Shown here in pieces: positions 9,265 through 18,862 of a DNA stretch of 28,614 nt. Both the position numbers and the translations under genes were made by a program. The first letter of the stretch is position 1. Every line of letters begins with the position of its first letter. The notes beneath the pieces were generated by a model that was given only the letters and a program-made list of their open reading frames with translations, did not search any database and was not told where the DNA came from. The stretch comes from Chara braunii. Taxonomy: Eukaryota; Streptophyta; Charophyceae; Charales; Characeae. The DNA lies in NCBI GenBank assembly GCA_003427395.1, contig BFEA01000029.1, positions 4,734,427-4,763,040 on the forward strand, in the 5' to 3' direction.

Positions 9265-9269
9265 GATGT

Positions 9270-10219
9270 TTAGGGCGAGATCCTGTGTTGGGAGGGGGAC
9301 ACTTTGTGTGGCTAGTATGTGCTATGGTGGTCTGGGGTTTCTCCATATCACAGTTCTTGTGCTGTACATGGGCGCCTCCAACCCGAACATGAATTTTGAG
9401 TGAATACTCGTGTTCTGGTTGTTGAGGAAGAAACTTGACATTGTGTGTGGCTCACCCATCATAGTTGCGTCATCTTCGTCTCCATGTCACGAGTGGATAG
9501 GCGTGCGCACGGTATCCAGTGATTGTTGTAATTTGTAATTGCTTGAGAATTGTGTGGCGATTTTTTTCTTTCTTTTATCATTTCCATAAAACTGCGGTTC
9601 GTTGCTTTTTTAGGTTTCTTCCGTTCCCAAATCTTTAAAATCGTGTCACGATAACGTTATTTGTCGTATCTACGCAAGGGTTTAGGGTTTACCCTGGTTG
9701 TACGGTTTACAAGGGTCCGATCTTCTTTTTGGTGCAGTATAAAAGGACAATAGGCCTCGCTACACTACTCTCCAAATGCACAAAAGATAAAATTATGGCG
9801 GTGCATGTTTCCATGTTTTGACGAAAGATTCGTTCTCCTTTTGCACATTTGATGAGGCCTTTTTCGAAAACTGGTTTGCTTACGAAAAACACCAGGGAGT
9901 TGGGACTGATACGAGTAGAGACGAATAGGGCGCCAAGTGCAATGTATGCATTTACAACACGCGTGCATAACACAAGGGAAATCAGCCCAGAATAATCAAC
10001 AACAGTGCCCCACGACCTTTCGTCATCTCTATTTAGAAATCAAACTTCAAATTGTAATCATGACAGCCACATGCACAAAGAAGTCAATCAATGCCACCTG
10101 GCGGGGAAAACCGATTGTCAATACCCAACACGCCGCCACCCCCCCTCTCTCGCCCTCTCCACACTTTGTAAGGAGCCGCATGAAACCCGACCAATAGGCA
10201 AACACTCAATCATCGACAA

Positions 10220-10222
<3 letters not shown>
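9270..10222. other. Unassigned region
   Basis: No gene recognised. A short telomere-like GGGTTTAGGGTTTA occurs at about 9678-9691; two units are too few to call telomeric, and the motif is common in plant promoters. No convincing open reading frame. Confidence 0.5.

Positions 10223-10256
<34 letters not shown>
10223..10256 (+). repeat. (CT)n microsatellite
   Basis: About sixteen CT dinucleotides. It lies directly at the 3' end of the P0 pseudogene (GA repeats on that gene's strand), where a poly(A) tail might have been expected. Confidence 0.95.
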
Positions 10257-10259
<3 letters not shown>

Positions 10260-11227
10260 ATCGTCGAACATGCCGCCAAATCCTCCGTCTTCCTCTTCCT
10301 CTAGAATCTTCCTTGTTCTCCTCCTCCTTAGGCGCAGCAACAACTTTTTCCTTCTTCTCCGTGGCTACAGGCACAGCAGGACCAGCAGCAGCAACGAACT
10401 TGGACAGATCCTTGAGGTACTCCTTGATAGACTTCGCCTGAGGGAAAGAATAGTTTGTCAGAGCAATGGCCAACACGTTCCTGTACGCATTAACGATGGA
10501 GTGAGGAAGTGAGGCGAGCGTCGGATATCCCGTTGCCAGGGAGAACGCAGCAACTGTATGGATCGCCTGCATAACCTTCTTTATCAGGTCGTCATCAGTG
10601 AGATCAAGAACTTCGGGGCCAAAGACCGCCCTGCTCTCGTAGACGCTCTGAATGATAAGCCCGTACGAAAAAGGACGGATATTCAATTTTGCCAAAAGAG
10701 CTGCTTCAGATGACCCCATCTTCTGCCCCGTCTTGATCAACTCCACAGGCGCAATAATTTCGACTATACACTTGTTAATCTTCGTGGGGATATTCAACAC
10801 CTGGAAAAAGGAAGTCTAAGAAGGATCCAACCCCGTGTTGCCTGGGGGGCAGCACAACATCGATGGGTGCAACAAGCCCGACACGGGCGGGAGCACTAAC
10901 CTTGTACTTGGCAACCTCCTCCCTTACTTCCTTCTTATCGCCTTTTGTAAAGATAAACCCCACATTGCCCAAGAGGAGATCGAGGAGCGCGAGCATGTCC
11001 TTATTTCCCGTCCTTTCTGCGTGCATCTTGATCGAACGCTTTATCATGGTGTTTTTCCCCATAAAAACCACGGAGTCCAAGCACAAACCCCGATGAATGT
11101 TCTGCATCTGAGTAGACCCGACATTGTCGGCATGGCAAATGAACACCTGAGTGTACTCATCAAGAAGCGCGCACAAATTCTTGTTGTACGCCGCCTTCTT
11201 CTCCACCTTCGTTCCCTTGAACCCCAA
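10255..11227 (-). pseudogene. RPLP0: Processed pseudogene of 60S acidic ribosomal protein P0
   Basis: P0 anchors the P-stalk of the large ribosomal subunit. Most of the protein can be followed without introns. The N-terminal part (11227 to about 10855) has [40 protein letters not shown] and [20 protein letters not shown]. The second part (about 10800 to 10255) has [45 protein letters not shown] and [17 protein letters not shown], then an Ala-rich, Lys/Glu-rich tail. Lesions: the expected start codon reads TTG with a stop just upstream; one extra C in a six-C run at about 10845 shifts the frame at the conserved PPGNTG; an in-frame TAG follows where the family has Gln; and the acidic C-terminal tail lies in another frame (GGFGGMF can be read there). 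Intronless structure plus lesions indicate a retrocopy, although no poly(A) tail is visible. Sequencing error could explain the homopolymer shift but not all four. Confidence 0.85.
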
Positions 11228-11239
11228 ACAACTTGATTT

Positions 11240-14200
11240 TCATGTATTTGATGTGACCTCCTTATCTGCATGCACATTTGGACATGGATGATGCATGAGT
11301 GAAAGTCTCCTTACAATTAGTTCATTTACTGTTATTTTAACGAGTAACAAAGAGGAGGAGCTTATGTAAACGATGATGATGGAGGTAAATTGAGGGAGAT
11401 GACATTGGTTCAACCTTGTGTTCTTCCTCTTTTCCTTATTCTTCTATGATTCTATCCCCTTGTCTCATTCCTCATCTTGAGTTGTGACAGATTGTGACGC
11501 CCAATCTCACGCCAGTGCAACTTCCTGATCGGAGTGGGAGCGGGCCCGAAAGTGCAAAAAAGGGGGTGTGCCAAGGATTTTAGGAAAGTGGGGTGGAGTC
11601 CCAGGTCGGAACTAGGATCTCCTGTGTCAAAGTTCCAAGGACGAAAATGCAAAGAGGTTGGGAGAGGAAGGAGACTTTTTCAGCTCGCGGCTCCCATGGC
11701 CGGGTACTCAGGACGGCTGGGTTTTGGGTTTGAGTCCATATGTGGTTCAGTGGTGACAAGGGGGAATGACGACGAACCCGGGCTCAATGAACACCTAAAA
11801 CGTGTGTGTGTTGGGATATTGTTGGATCCGGGCACTGCGGCCTATAGTTTGTTGTATATCTCATTTGCATACACACTCATCTCCCGCCTGCTGCAGGAAG
11901 CCAAGGAGTCCCGATCGTAATTGACGAGAGAAACATTCCCTTCCTCAACATTCCAGGTACTCGCGGTCCCTCAAGCAATCATGATCTGTTACTCAGAAAG
12001 GCATACTAAATTCCAAGCTACGAATTCACCTAAATGCAATCATTTTCCTACCCACACAGAAGTATACCAATCACACGGCGCGAACGTAGGTGCCTCGGGT
12101 ACACGGGTCAGGCCGGTTTATTGGCCGACTGTAACATATACACATGGCCCAAGATCTATTCATATCGCCACTCGAGGCGACCAACTTCTTTATTTCCCTT
12201 CAATTCCATGGACTAAAGCTAGGTGTGCACCCGTGTTCCCCAAGCATTCCATCTCCAAACATAAACGGGGACTATGCATGCAGAAATGGGACGATCCAAC
12301 CTCAATCCTCACTCGGGACATCATCCATGAAAGAAGGAAGTACAAGAGAACTCCGAAGAAGGGAGTAAGTCATACAATCGTACAAAAAATCCAAAATTAC
12401 AAAGGCAAAAAGGAATGGTGGAAGCCGAAACCAAAATTTTGAGAAAGCAAGGAGAGAAGACCACATACAGCCCAGCGCCCCGTGCACTCTCACCACTTTC
12501 ACCACCCTCCTCCTCACTCCGATGCAGGCAGTCTGTTGCCTCGCACCTACCAACAACCCAAAGTTGTCATCCCGCTTAGCCCGAGTACGCACGTCGAGTT
12601 CGCTTGTGCCCCGCAGTCCTTACCGGCCACACGTCAACCCCGCATACTCACCACCAGCTCGTCGGATCACCCGACCCCGAACTCACCTTCATACATGCCC
12701 ACACTCGTTAGCCGATCCTATCGACCGTGCTAACTCCACAAGTTTAGATTAGAGAGCGATTTGGTCGCGCTTTCGAAATTTATATCAATTAGCATCTGCT
12801 CGAAATAGCCAGGATTACGCTAAGGCAGGGGGAGAGGAAGGAAGAAGGTGCCTACGGTCGGCATGCCTGGGCCGCGGCGTGGGGGACGTAGCCACTCTCC
12901 ACTCATCAATCCAGTCATGCACCGCTCTGGCCAATGAGACGAAGGGAAAGGGACCGCATGTTTCGGCGCAAAGAGAAGTCGAGAAGGAGAAGATTACATT
13001 TACACCCGCACTCGCCAAGAGAGGGACGAGAGGAAATTACAGTTGCGATTAGACTTAAAACACGGCGGGAACAGAGTGCATGACAGAGCGCAGCAAGGTG
13101 CGCACGAGTAAGGAGCATTGTGTAGTTACAACCAAAAGTACAGCGTTCCCAAAATCCTAGTTTAATTAGGGTTCTAATTGCAAAAAAAAAGAAGTTCCAA
13201 ATACATGCACGGTTCCCCGCACTCTCTCCACAAAGTTCAAAAATTCAAAAGATTTGCCCGTATGATGATCGCGCCAAAAAACCCTGCCCGAATTTCCTAA
13301 AAGAAAAAGAAAAGTCCGCGTCAACCGTTATTGCTGCGCTTGCTAAGGCGCTTCCTGACCACAATCAGCTGGGGAACCAAATTCTCGCGAAACCGAGGAA
13401 AAAGGAATGGGGGCATTCATGCAATTAGCCCTTAGGCCCATCCGACCGCCCCGAGGTTCAGCCATGCAGAAAGTCGCGCCCATCAGAGGATAGATCGTCA
13501 CAGGATGGCATTGTCTCGAAATTGAGTCCGGCAACATGAATTGAACAGGATCATAGCAGGTAGATAGGTTAGGTAGATGAGGTAGGTAGGTGGGGTCTGT
13601 AGATTGCCTTGATAGGTAGATCGCATTGGGGGGGGTGAGTGGGGGCGCAGGGTGGTCGCAAAGGGGAGTTGAGGAGGGAGATACTGAAAAAGAAGTCACT
13701 TCCCTGAGTCGATGCTTTGGAGTGCAAAATAGAAGCAATTCAAAGAAAGGAGGGTTAGTTCTTTATTTTCTTTTGCTAGTGTCACTGCAACAGTCCATCT
13801 TGTAATCATGATACTATTTGGGAGAAGATAATGGTTACGCACACAGGGAAGCACCCATGAGTGCAAGAGCCTCTTTTGGGGAAAAAGAAGGGAAAAACAA
13901 ATTGAAGGGGGGAAGAAAACGTTTTGACTCTTTGTGAAGATAGTAGGTACCTGACTGCCCCTCACATAACTTGTGACAATGTATAGAATTGGTCAGGCAC
14001 AACCATCATCAATGGAAGATTGACAAGAAAGTCTGTGAGGGATCCTTTTCTTTTTGTCAGAGAAGAATGAGGAGATTGTGTCCTTGCTGTCCACTATACC
14101 TGAAAATGAGGCAGGACTTCAAATTTTTCCTTGACGTGGCTTCTCCTTGTCATAATCCCTGACAAAGCCTATGGTCTGGCAAAATCACCTGATGTTATTG

Positions 14201-14550
14201 TCAGTACTCTTGTGTTCAGTGTTCGGTTATTGAACTTGTCTCCCCAACTGGCTTCCAGTTGCCTGCAAGTGCAGTTGGCTAAGGACTTAGGGCATACTCA
14301 CATTCGGCCTTTTTCAACTGAATCTGGCTGAGATGATGGTCAGATATGTCCAAGAAAGGCCTTCCTAGTCTGAGTATGACCTCCCAGGCACAGGTGTAAT
14401 CACTCTGCAAAAGGGCAGGCCAGTTCACATGGCGATGGTGGTGTCTCATCTGGAAAAGAAACAGTTCAGCTGACAACACATGATACGAACGGACACGGAA
14501 ATTAAACCGCCAATGGTCGGCCCAGTCATTGGAAAAACCTCTTCCGGTCA
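11240..14550. other. Unassigned region, no recognised gene
   Basis: The longest open frames are 11921-12442 (+, 173 codons), 11534-11920 (+) and 13343-13738 (-, 131 codons). None shows a domain, a signal peptide, a membrane segment or a family resemblance that I can name, and composition looks like ordinary non-coding DNA. A GTAG-rich degenerate repeat lies at about 13557-13620. The region could hold exons of an intron-rich gene that I cannot recognise. Confidence 0.45.
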
Positions 14551-14554
14551 TCAT

Positions 14555-14830
14555 GGGTCCGTGGAAAGGCTTGGTGGCGCCAAGCAAATCATGCACCATG
14601 ACGGTTCAGATTTCTTAGGACCACGCAAAAGTCCAAATTGGGAAGAAGAGGCCGGGGTCCTTTGGCGCGTTAAAAAAGAAAACTGGAGTGGAGTGGAATA
14701 CCCCTGGTTCCAGACTGATGCTCTGCAAGAGACTGATGGGGCCAAAACCAATAGTCTAAGGAGAACTAAGACCACATGCAGACAAAGACTTCGTGAAATG
14801 AATGTGGTCGTCAGAAAAAGTATGGATGTG
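14555..14830 (+). repeat. Diverged duplication, copy 1
   Basis: Blocks recur in the same order at 15023-15535: TTGGGAAGAAGAGGCC (14638), ATACCCCTGGTTCCAGACTG (14699), CAAGAGACTGATGGGGCC (14726) and GTCGTCAGAAAAAGTATGG (14807). This copy lacks the roughly 180-bp insert present in copy 2, and so gives the empty site (GGCGCGTTAAAAAAG). Confidence 0.75.
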
Positions 14831-15022
14831 AGTATGGGCCTCGTTCCACACCGCTTCACTTCACTTGAAACTCGATTGCACAAGTGTGCCCAGAGCGGTG
14901 ACTTGAAAAACAGGTAGGTTTGCCTGGGCCGCACTTGAGCCGCCCTTGAGCTTTTCCCGCCCCTTTGCCAAACCCGAAACCTAATCACGGCCAGACTATT
15001 ATTAGCGAAACTCAAGGGCACT

Positions 15023-15535
15023 GTGGAACGGTGTTGGGCAAGAAATCCTTGAGTGGCTTCATGTGCAGCGACACTTCAGAATTCTTAGGGCCGGGCAAAA
15101 ATCCACATTGGGAAGAAGAGGCCAGGGTCCCTTGACGCTTCAGACCACCAGTACATCCGGGCCTCTTTTGTACCAGGAGGATTCCCCTCGCGTGCCAAGC
15201 TATGCCGAAAAGCCAGCACGGTGTTTCTGTTTTGTATTTTCTGGTGCCGCCAGCCATTTTGATCCGGTCGCCCCAAGCCTCCGATATTTTTGGACAAGCT
15301 CAATCGTGATTTTCCGAAATGGATTGGGATACCCCTGATGCAGGACTGATGCCTTGCAAGAGAATGATGGGGCCAAGACCGATACTGTAAAGTAGAACCA
15401 ATTCCATACACAACAAATAATTTCTTCAAACTGAGTGCTTCATCTAAATTTGAGAGTTCACCTCGAATCTGCGTAGACAAAAAAGATGTTCGGGTGTCTG
15501 GTCGTCAGAAAAGTCGTGGTGTGAGTATGACATCA
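15023..15535 (+). repeat. Diverged duplication, copy 2, interrupted by a short element
   Basis: Blocks matching copy 1: TTGGGAAGAAGAGGCC at 15108, ATACCCCTGATGCAGGACTG at about 15329, CAAGAGAATGATGGGGCC at about 15357 and GTCGTCAGAAAAGTCGTGG at about 15504. Between the first and second blocks sits the 15139-15322 insertion. Confidence 0.75.
15139..15322 (+). mobile_element. Short non-autonomous element inserted in the duplication
   Basis: Starts TTCAGACCACCAGTAC, a variant of the TTAAACCACCAGTAC end seen at 2302. It shares the interior blocks CGTGCCAAGCT, GCCAGCCATTTTGATC and CCAAGCCTCC with the 2302-2482 element. The right boundary is inferred from where similarity to copy 1 resumes. The right terminal repeat seen at 2467 is not evident here, so this copy may be truncated. 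Confidence 0.6.
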
Positions 15536-15900
15536 TAGAATGTAGCTTGAAGATACATGGTGTCACAACATCTCTCCTGTGAGAGGACAGAAAGATTGGG
15601 GCCAGGGATCCAGTCACAACTTGGACTGCTAATTGTCAGTACCTCAGACAACCTCTTGGTGACCGTGAGAATGCAGCACTTTTCAGACGATTTCTCAGAC
15701 CGGCAGTCTGACCACTGCTGGTCCTGGGGTGGCACACGAAACTCGAAGGCCCTATCTCAAGGGCCCTATCTTAAAACTTCCAATTAAGACACCAGTAGCC
15801 TCAACTTGCGGCGGTATACACAAAGGTATATACCAGCCTGCAGAAGGCTGGTCCAATACGTTGGAACTTGAAACTTTCAGTACGGGGGCCAGCAGTGACA

Positions 15901-15999
15901 TCCTTTAGGCATCCTGTCAAATTGGAATGATACAGTGAAGATTGACATGCCCCCTGCTCAATTAAACCACCAGTACCTCGCCCTGCTTGAGAAATCCAA
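15901..15999 (+). pseudogene. Second U6-derived relic fused to an element end, short A tail
   Basis: Positions 15901-15961 match the 5' two thirds of U6 with several changes (AAATTGGAATGATACAGTGA, AGATTGACATG, CCCCTGCTCAA). The match breaks at the same CTGCxCAA point as the copy at 728-790, and both share CATGCCCCCTGC, where U6 normally has CATGGCCCCTGC. Here the U6 part is followed by TTAAACCACCAGTAC (15962-15976), then CTCGCCCTGCTTGAGAAATC and nine or so A residues. A separate degenerate TTAAGACACCAGTAG lies at 15784. No clear target duplication. This is either an independent retrocopy or a member of a U6-headed short element family. Confidence 0.7.
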
Positions 16000-16017
16000 A
16001 AAAAAACGACGACGAAA

Positions 16018-16019
<2 letters not shown>

Positions 16020-16095
<76 letters not shown>

Positions 16096-16223
16096 GATAA
16101 AATGAGAATGAATCTTCCGCGTTCTCTCAACGATGAAATGAGAATGAATCTTCCGCGTTCTCTCAACGATGAAATGAGAATGAATCTTCCGCGTTATCGC
16201 GATCGATTCATTCTCATTTCATC

Positions 16224-16281
<58 letters not shown>

Positions 16282-16313
16282 GTTGAAATGAGAATGAATC
16301 TTCCGCGTTATCG
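16020..16313. repeat. Palindrome of (CT)n, 36-bp tandem units and (GA)n
   Basis: A CT run (about 16021-16092) leads into three tandem copies of a 36-bp unit (AACGATGAAATGAGAATG, then AATCTTCCGCGTT). An inverted copy follows (about 16203-16229, ATTCATTCTCATTTCATCG), then a GA run (to about 16280) and one more forward unit ending at the gap. The CT and GA arms with the inverted units can fold into a long hairpin, which is probably why the assembly breaks here. Open frames across it are meaningless SL/ER repeats. Confidence 0.9.
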
Positions 16314-16427
16314 NNNNNNNNNNNNNNNNNNNNNNNNNNNNNNNNNNNNNNNNNNNNNNNNNNNNNNNNNNNNNNNNNNNNNNNNNNNNNNNNNNNNNNN
16401 NNNNNNNNNNNNNNNNNNNNNNNNNNN
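16314..16427. other. Assembly gap (114 N)
   Basis: Undetermined bases next to a hairpin-forming microsatellite. The 36-bp unit stops at the gap edge, and the left end of the following inverted-repeat element is probably lost in it. Confidence 0.99.
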
Positions 16428-16536
16428 CACTACCGGTTGTCCGAGGCTTGGCAACAAAGTCCGAGGCTCGGAAATGACCAGGCTACCGGTAGCCTGAGCC
16501 ACGGGCCTTGACAACCGGTAGGTACTGGTGGTTTAA
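16428..16536 (-). mobile_element. Short inverted-repeat element, TTAAACCACC family, partial
   Basis: Read on the - strand it begins TTAAACCACCAGTACCTACC (from 16536), continues GGTTGTCAAGGCCCGTGGCT, and ends in the mirrored ACAACCGGTAGT next to the gap. It is closely related to 28428-28510 on the + strand. Subterminal inverted repeats (CTACCGGTTGT/ACAACCGGTAG) and an internal palindrome GGCTACCGGTAGCC give it hairpin potential. No coding capacity. Confidence 0.65.
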
Positions 16537-16560
16537 GTATAACACCCACATGGGCCAGCA

Positions 16561-16690
16561 GCCGAACTCAGTTGGTTGAGCATGTAAGTGGCATTCAGGA
16601 GGTCCAGGGTTCAATTCCCCACAGCCCCTGCGCCACACGTCACGTTCACCACCTGAGATATATGGTTCGCCCCCCTAGTTTTTTTTTTGC
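16561..16690 (+). mobile_element. tRNA-like pol III unit (SINE head)
   Basis: It has a box A-like ACTCAGTTGGTTGAGCA (about 16566-16582) and a box B, GGTTCAATTCC (16608-16618). Their spacing is tRNA-like, and a run of ten T from 16679 could end a pol III transcript. The sequence before and after these boxes does not form a 7-bp acceptor stem and the anticodon arm is not recognisable, so it is a tRNA-derived SINE promoter or a dead tRNA, not a working tRNA gene. It starts about 20 bp after the TTAAACCACC-family element. Confidence 0.65.
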
Positions 16691-16699
16691 TCGGCCCCC

Positions 16700-17718
16700 C
16701 TTGTTCGTTGTGGCAGGGGTAGTCACCTTCCATCCGTTGCTAGGAGAAGCAGTTAACAGAGCCTTAAATTTTCAGGGTTTTTTCAGGGTCATTATAACAA
16801 ACATCCTGCACCTTTCAAGCCAGACTCGTCATTGGTCCATCGAGTGGACACAGGGACCTAAAACCCCAAGGCAAAACTGTGCTCTCATGCAAAATTCTCT
16901 CTTTTTAGTTTTCAGGATTTTCAGGATTTTCAGGATTTTCAGGGCTGGTCGAAACAATTATCTCCAAGACCCCAACAAACACCAAACTTGGCACTGGCTA
17001 CACCACGGTGAGGTAAGGATGGCATCTGGTGGGGCCCTCTTCTTCAAGGATGTGACTGGTGGACATACTCCGACATCGCAGGGGAGCAAGCTTGGCTTGC
17101 GGTGCGTGTCTTCGTCATCATCTCTTTCCTTCCGCCCCTCACTTTTCTTGTTCTGAGCGGCGTTTGCAGCGCCTCTGTTTGCTTGAACCCTTCATAGAGC
17201 TCGTCGGCGGGTTCGGCGAGGACGCACTATGCACCCTCCGCTTGGTGTTTCAAGGTGGGGGGTGCCCAGTTGGTGCCTTCGTACGTTGGCAAAGGAGTCG
17301 TTGCTAGGATTTGACCAGCACAGCTGCCAGCAGGGGAGGGAAGGTGTTGTTCCTCTTTTACGAAGGTGGTGGGAGGTGAGTTTGGGCGGAAGAAGGAGAG
17401 CTGCATCATGTGGCGAACAGGGCGACGAAGTTGAAGATGGTGATGGCGGTGGGAGATTTTCTGCGATGGACGTTGTCAGTATCATGCACTTGGAGATGGT
17501 TGTCTGTTTGTGTCTCATGAATCTGGAGGCCGCCCGTTCACAGTTTGAAGAGATGATAATGCGTGTTATTCGCGTTTTTTTAGGAAGGGGTCAAAATCCG
17601 TTAGATAGGCAATAGTTCTCGCCACACTATCTCAAAGTTTTTTTGTATTTGATTCCCACATTCTTCTTGATGATGACGAGTTTGTAGGCTTGAGTGGGTC
17701 GATTGCTACGTTCCTACC
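16700..17718. other. Unassigned region
   Basis: No recognised gene. A tandem array of four to five TTTTCAGGAT units lies at 16909-16942, with related TTTTCAGGG text near 16770-16790. The 17190-17615 open frames on both strands overlap one another and show no motif. Confidence 0.5.
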
Positions 17719-17932
17719 TGAGTTTTCTGTTTGACAAAATTCCCAATCAACTTCGGATTTCTTTCAATAATACTTCTCTACTTTTTTGAAATTTCAACTT
17801 CTAAGTGGATGTTCTTGATCCTTGACTTCGTTTTTCTACTTCTCACTTGAATTTCCTGTTTGACAAATTCCTAACCAAACTCCAAATTTCTTTCAATAGT
17901 ACTTCTCCACTTTTTTGAAATTTCAATTTTTC
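17719..17932 (+). repeat. Diverged ~85-bp direct duplication in AT-rich DNA
   Basis: 17719-17803 and 17848-17932 match block for block: a CTGTTTGACAAA block, then ATTTCTTTCAATA, a TACTTCTC block and ACTTTTTTGAAATTTCAA. Nothing coding. Confidence 0.75.
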
Positions 17933-18489
17933 TGCTTAATGATATCTCTCGACTCTTGATTCTGAATTCCAAACTGCTGACTTCATACTTGGTAATCTCT
18001 AAATCGATAATCACAATAGTATGTTCCTGTTTCTGGACTGTAAACGTATGTTGCTAAATCCTATTCCCAATTTTGAAATCTCTGATTGAATCATAAATTC
18101 ATAAGTGTACTAGCATCTTTTTTCGCATTGGATGTGGAGAGACTCACTTGGATGGGGTACCAAGGTTCTTTTCTCTAACTCTCCCCTCCATGTTGGGGTT
18201 GCATAGGTAGTGGTGAGTTAACAGAAGGAGGGATACGACGCATCTTGCTGGTGATGGGGCTAGCTGGTAGGATGGGATTAGGGCATAGAAGCAACGAAGA
18301 TGGTGGCTCCGTTGTGATGAGTCTTGCCAGAGTAGGGTTAAGGGGGAATGCTTAGGTGCTTTGGGTGGGTCAAGCATGTCCAGTGCGGGAAGGGATCTAG
18401 ACAACTGAAGCCATGGTTGCGGTAGTGTTTAGCGGATCGTTTGACAATGGGCCAATACCATTATATCCACGGGTTCACAGCTGGCCGAT
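17933..18489. other. Unassigned AT-rich to mixed region
   Basis: No gene or known repeat seen. The only frame of note (18144-18404, - strand, 86 codons) has no recognisable feature. Confidence 0.45.
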
Positions 18490-18730
18490 GCTAGAACGAC
18501 GCTGGTCGGAGCTGGGGTTTGGTTGCGTTGCCTTGCAACCTGCGTGAAGCGGGGGTTCGAGGCCTGGTAGAGAAATCTGGGGAATTGCCGAGGGCGGAAG
18601 GCATTCCAATGGCTAACCGGGAGTTGTTGCTAGGATGACGCTGGCCGGAGTTGGGGCGGGTCGCGCTTCCCTGTAACCCAACAGTTGGGGATGTGAGGCG
18701 TGGTAGAGCTTGGCATCAGTTCTAGGATAG
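18490..18730 (+). repeat. Two tandem diverged units of the ~120-130 bp repeat (locus 2)
   Basis: Cores GCTAGAACGACGCTGGTCGG (18490) and CTAGGATGACGCTGGCCGG (18630), each followed by a CTGGGG-like block and a CCCTGTAACC-like block. The inter-core text (GGGGAATTGCCGAGGGCGGA) matches that of locus 1 at 1611-1830. The two-unit structure is conserved between loci, so it is probably part of one larger interspersed element. Confidence 0.75.
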
Positions 18731-18862
18731 GGGGTTGAGGCAGTTGTAGGATGGTCTGCTGAATAGCACTGGGGTAATGTGGTCTAGTTCATGTTGACTC
18801 CAGAATAATCTCAGTTGATTTTCACTCTTTTATAAGCAACTCTGCTGCTCTCGGTTGCTCCC

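Noticed and set aside
9678-9691. Interstitial telomeric repeat
   Set aside because: Only about two TTTAGGG units; a common short motif in plant DNA.
11534-12442. Two consecutive + strand open frames as protein genes
   Set aside because: No motif, odd composition, and no start context or homology that I can recognise; chance open frames are plausible.
13343-13738. 131-codon - strand frame as a gene
   Set aside because: Proline/serine-rich translation with no recognisable domain; it overlaps a GTAG-rich repeat.
16018-16500. 159-codon open frame
   Set aside because: It is a translation of (CT)n, (GA)n and undetermined bases.
16561-16640. Functional tRNA gene
   Set aside because: Box A and box B are present, but no acceptor stem pairs and no clear anticodon arm can be drawn; treated as a tRNA-like SINE head.
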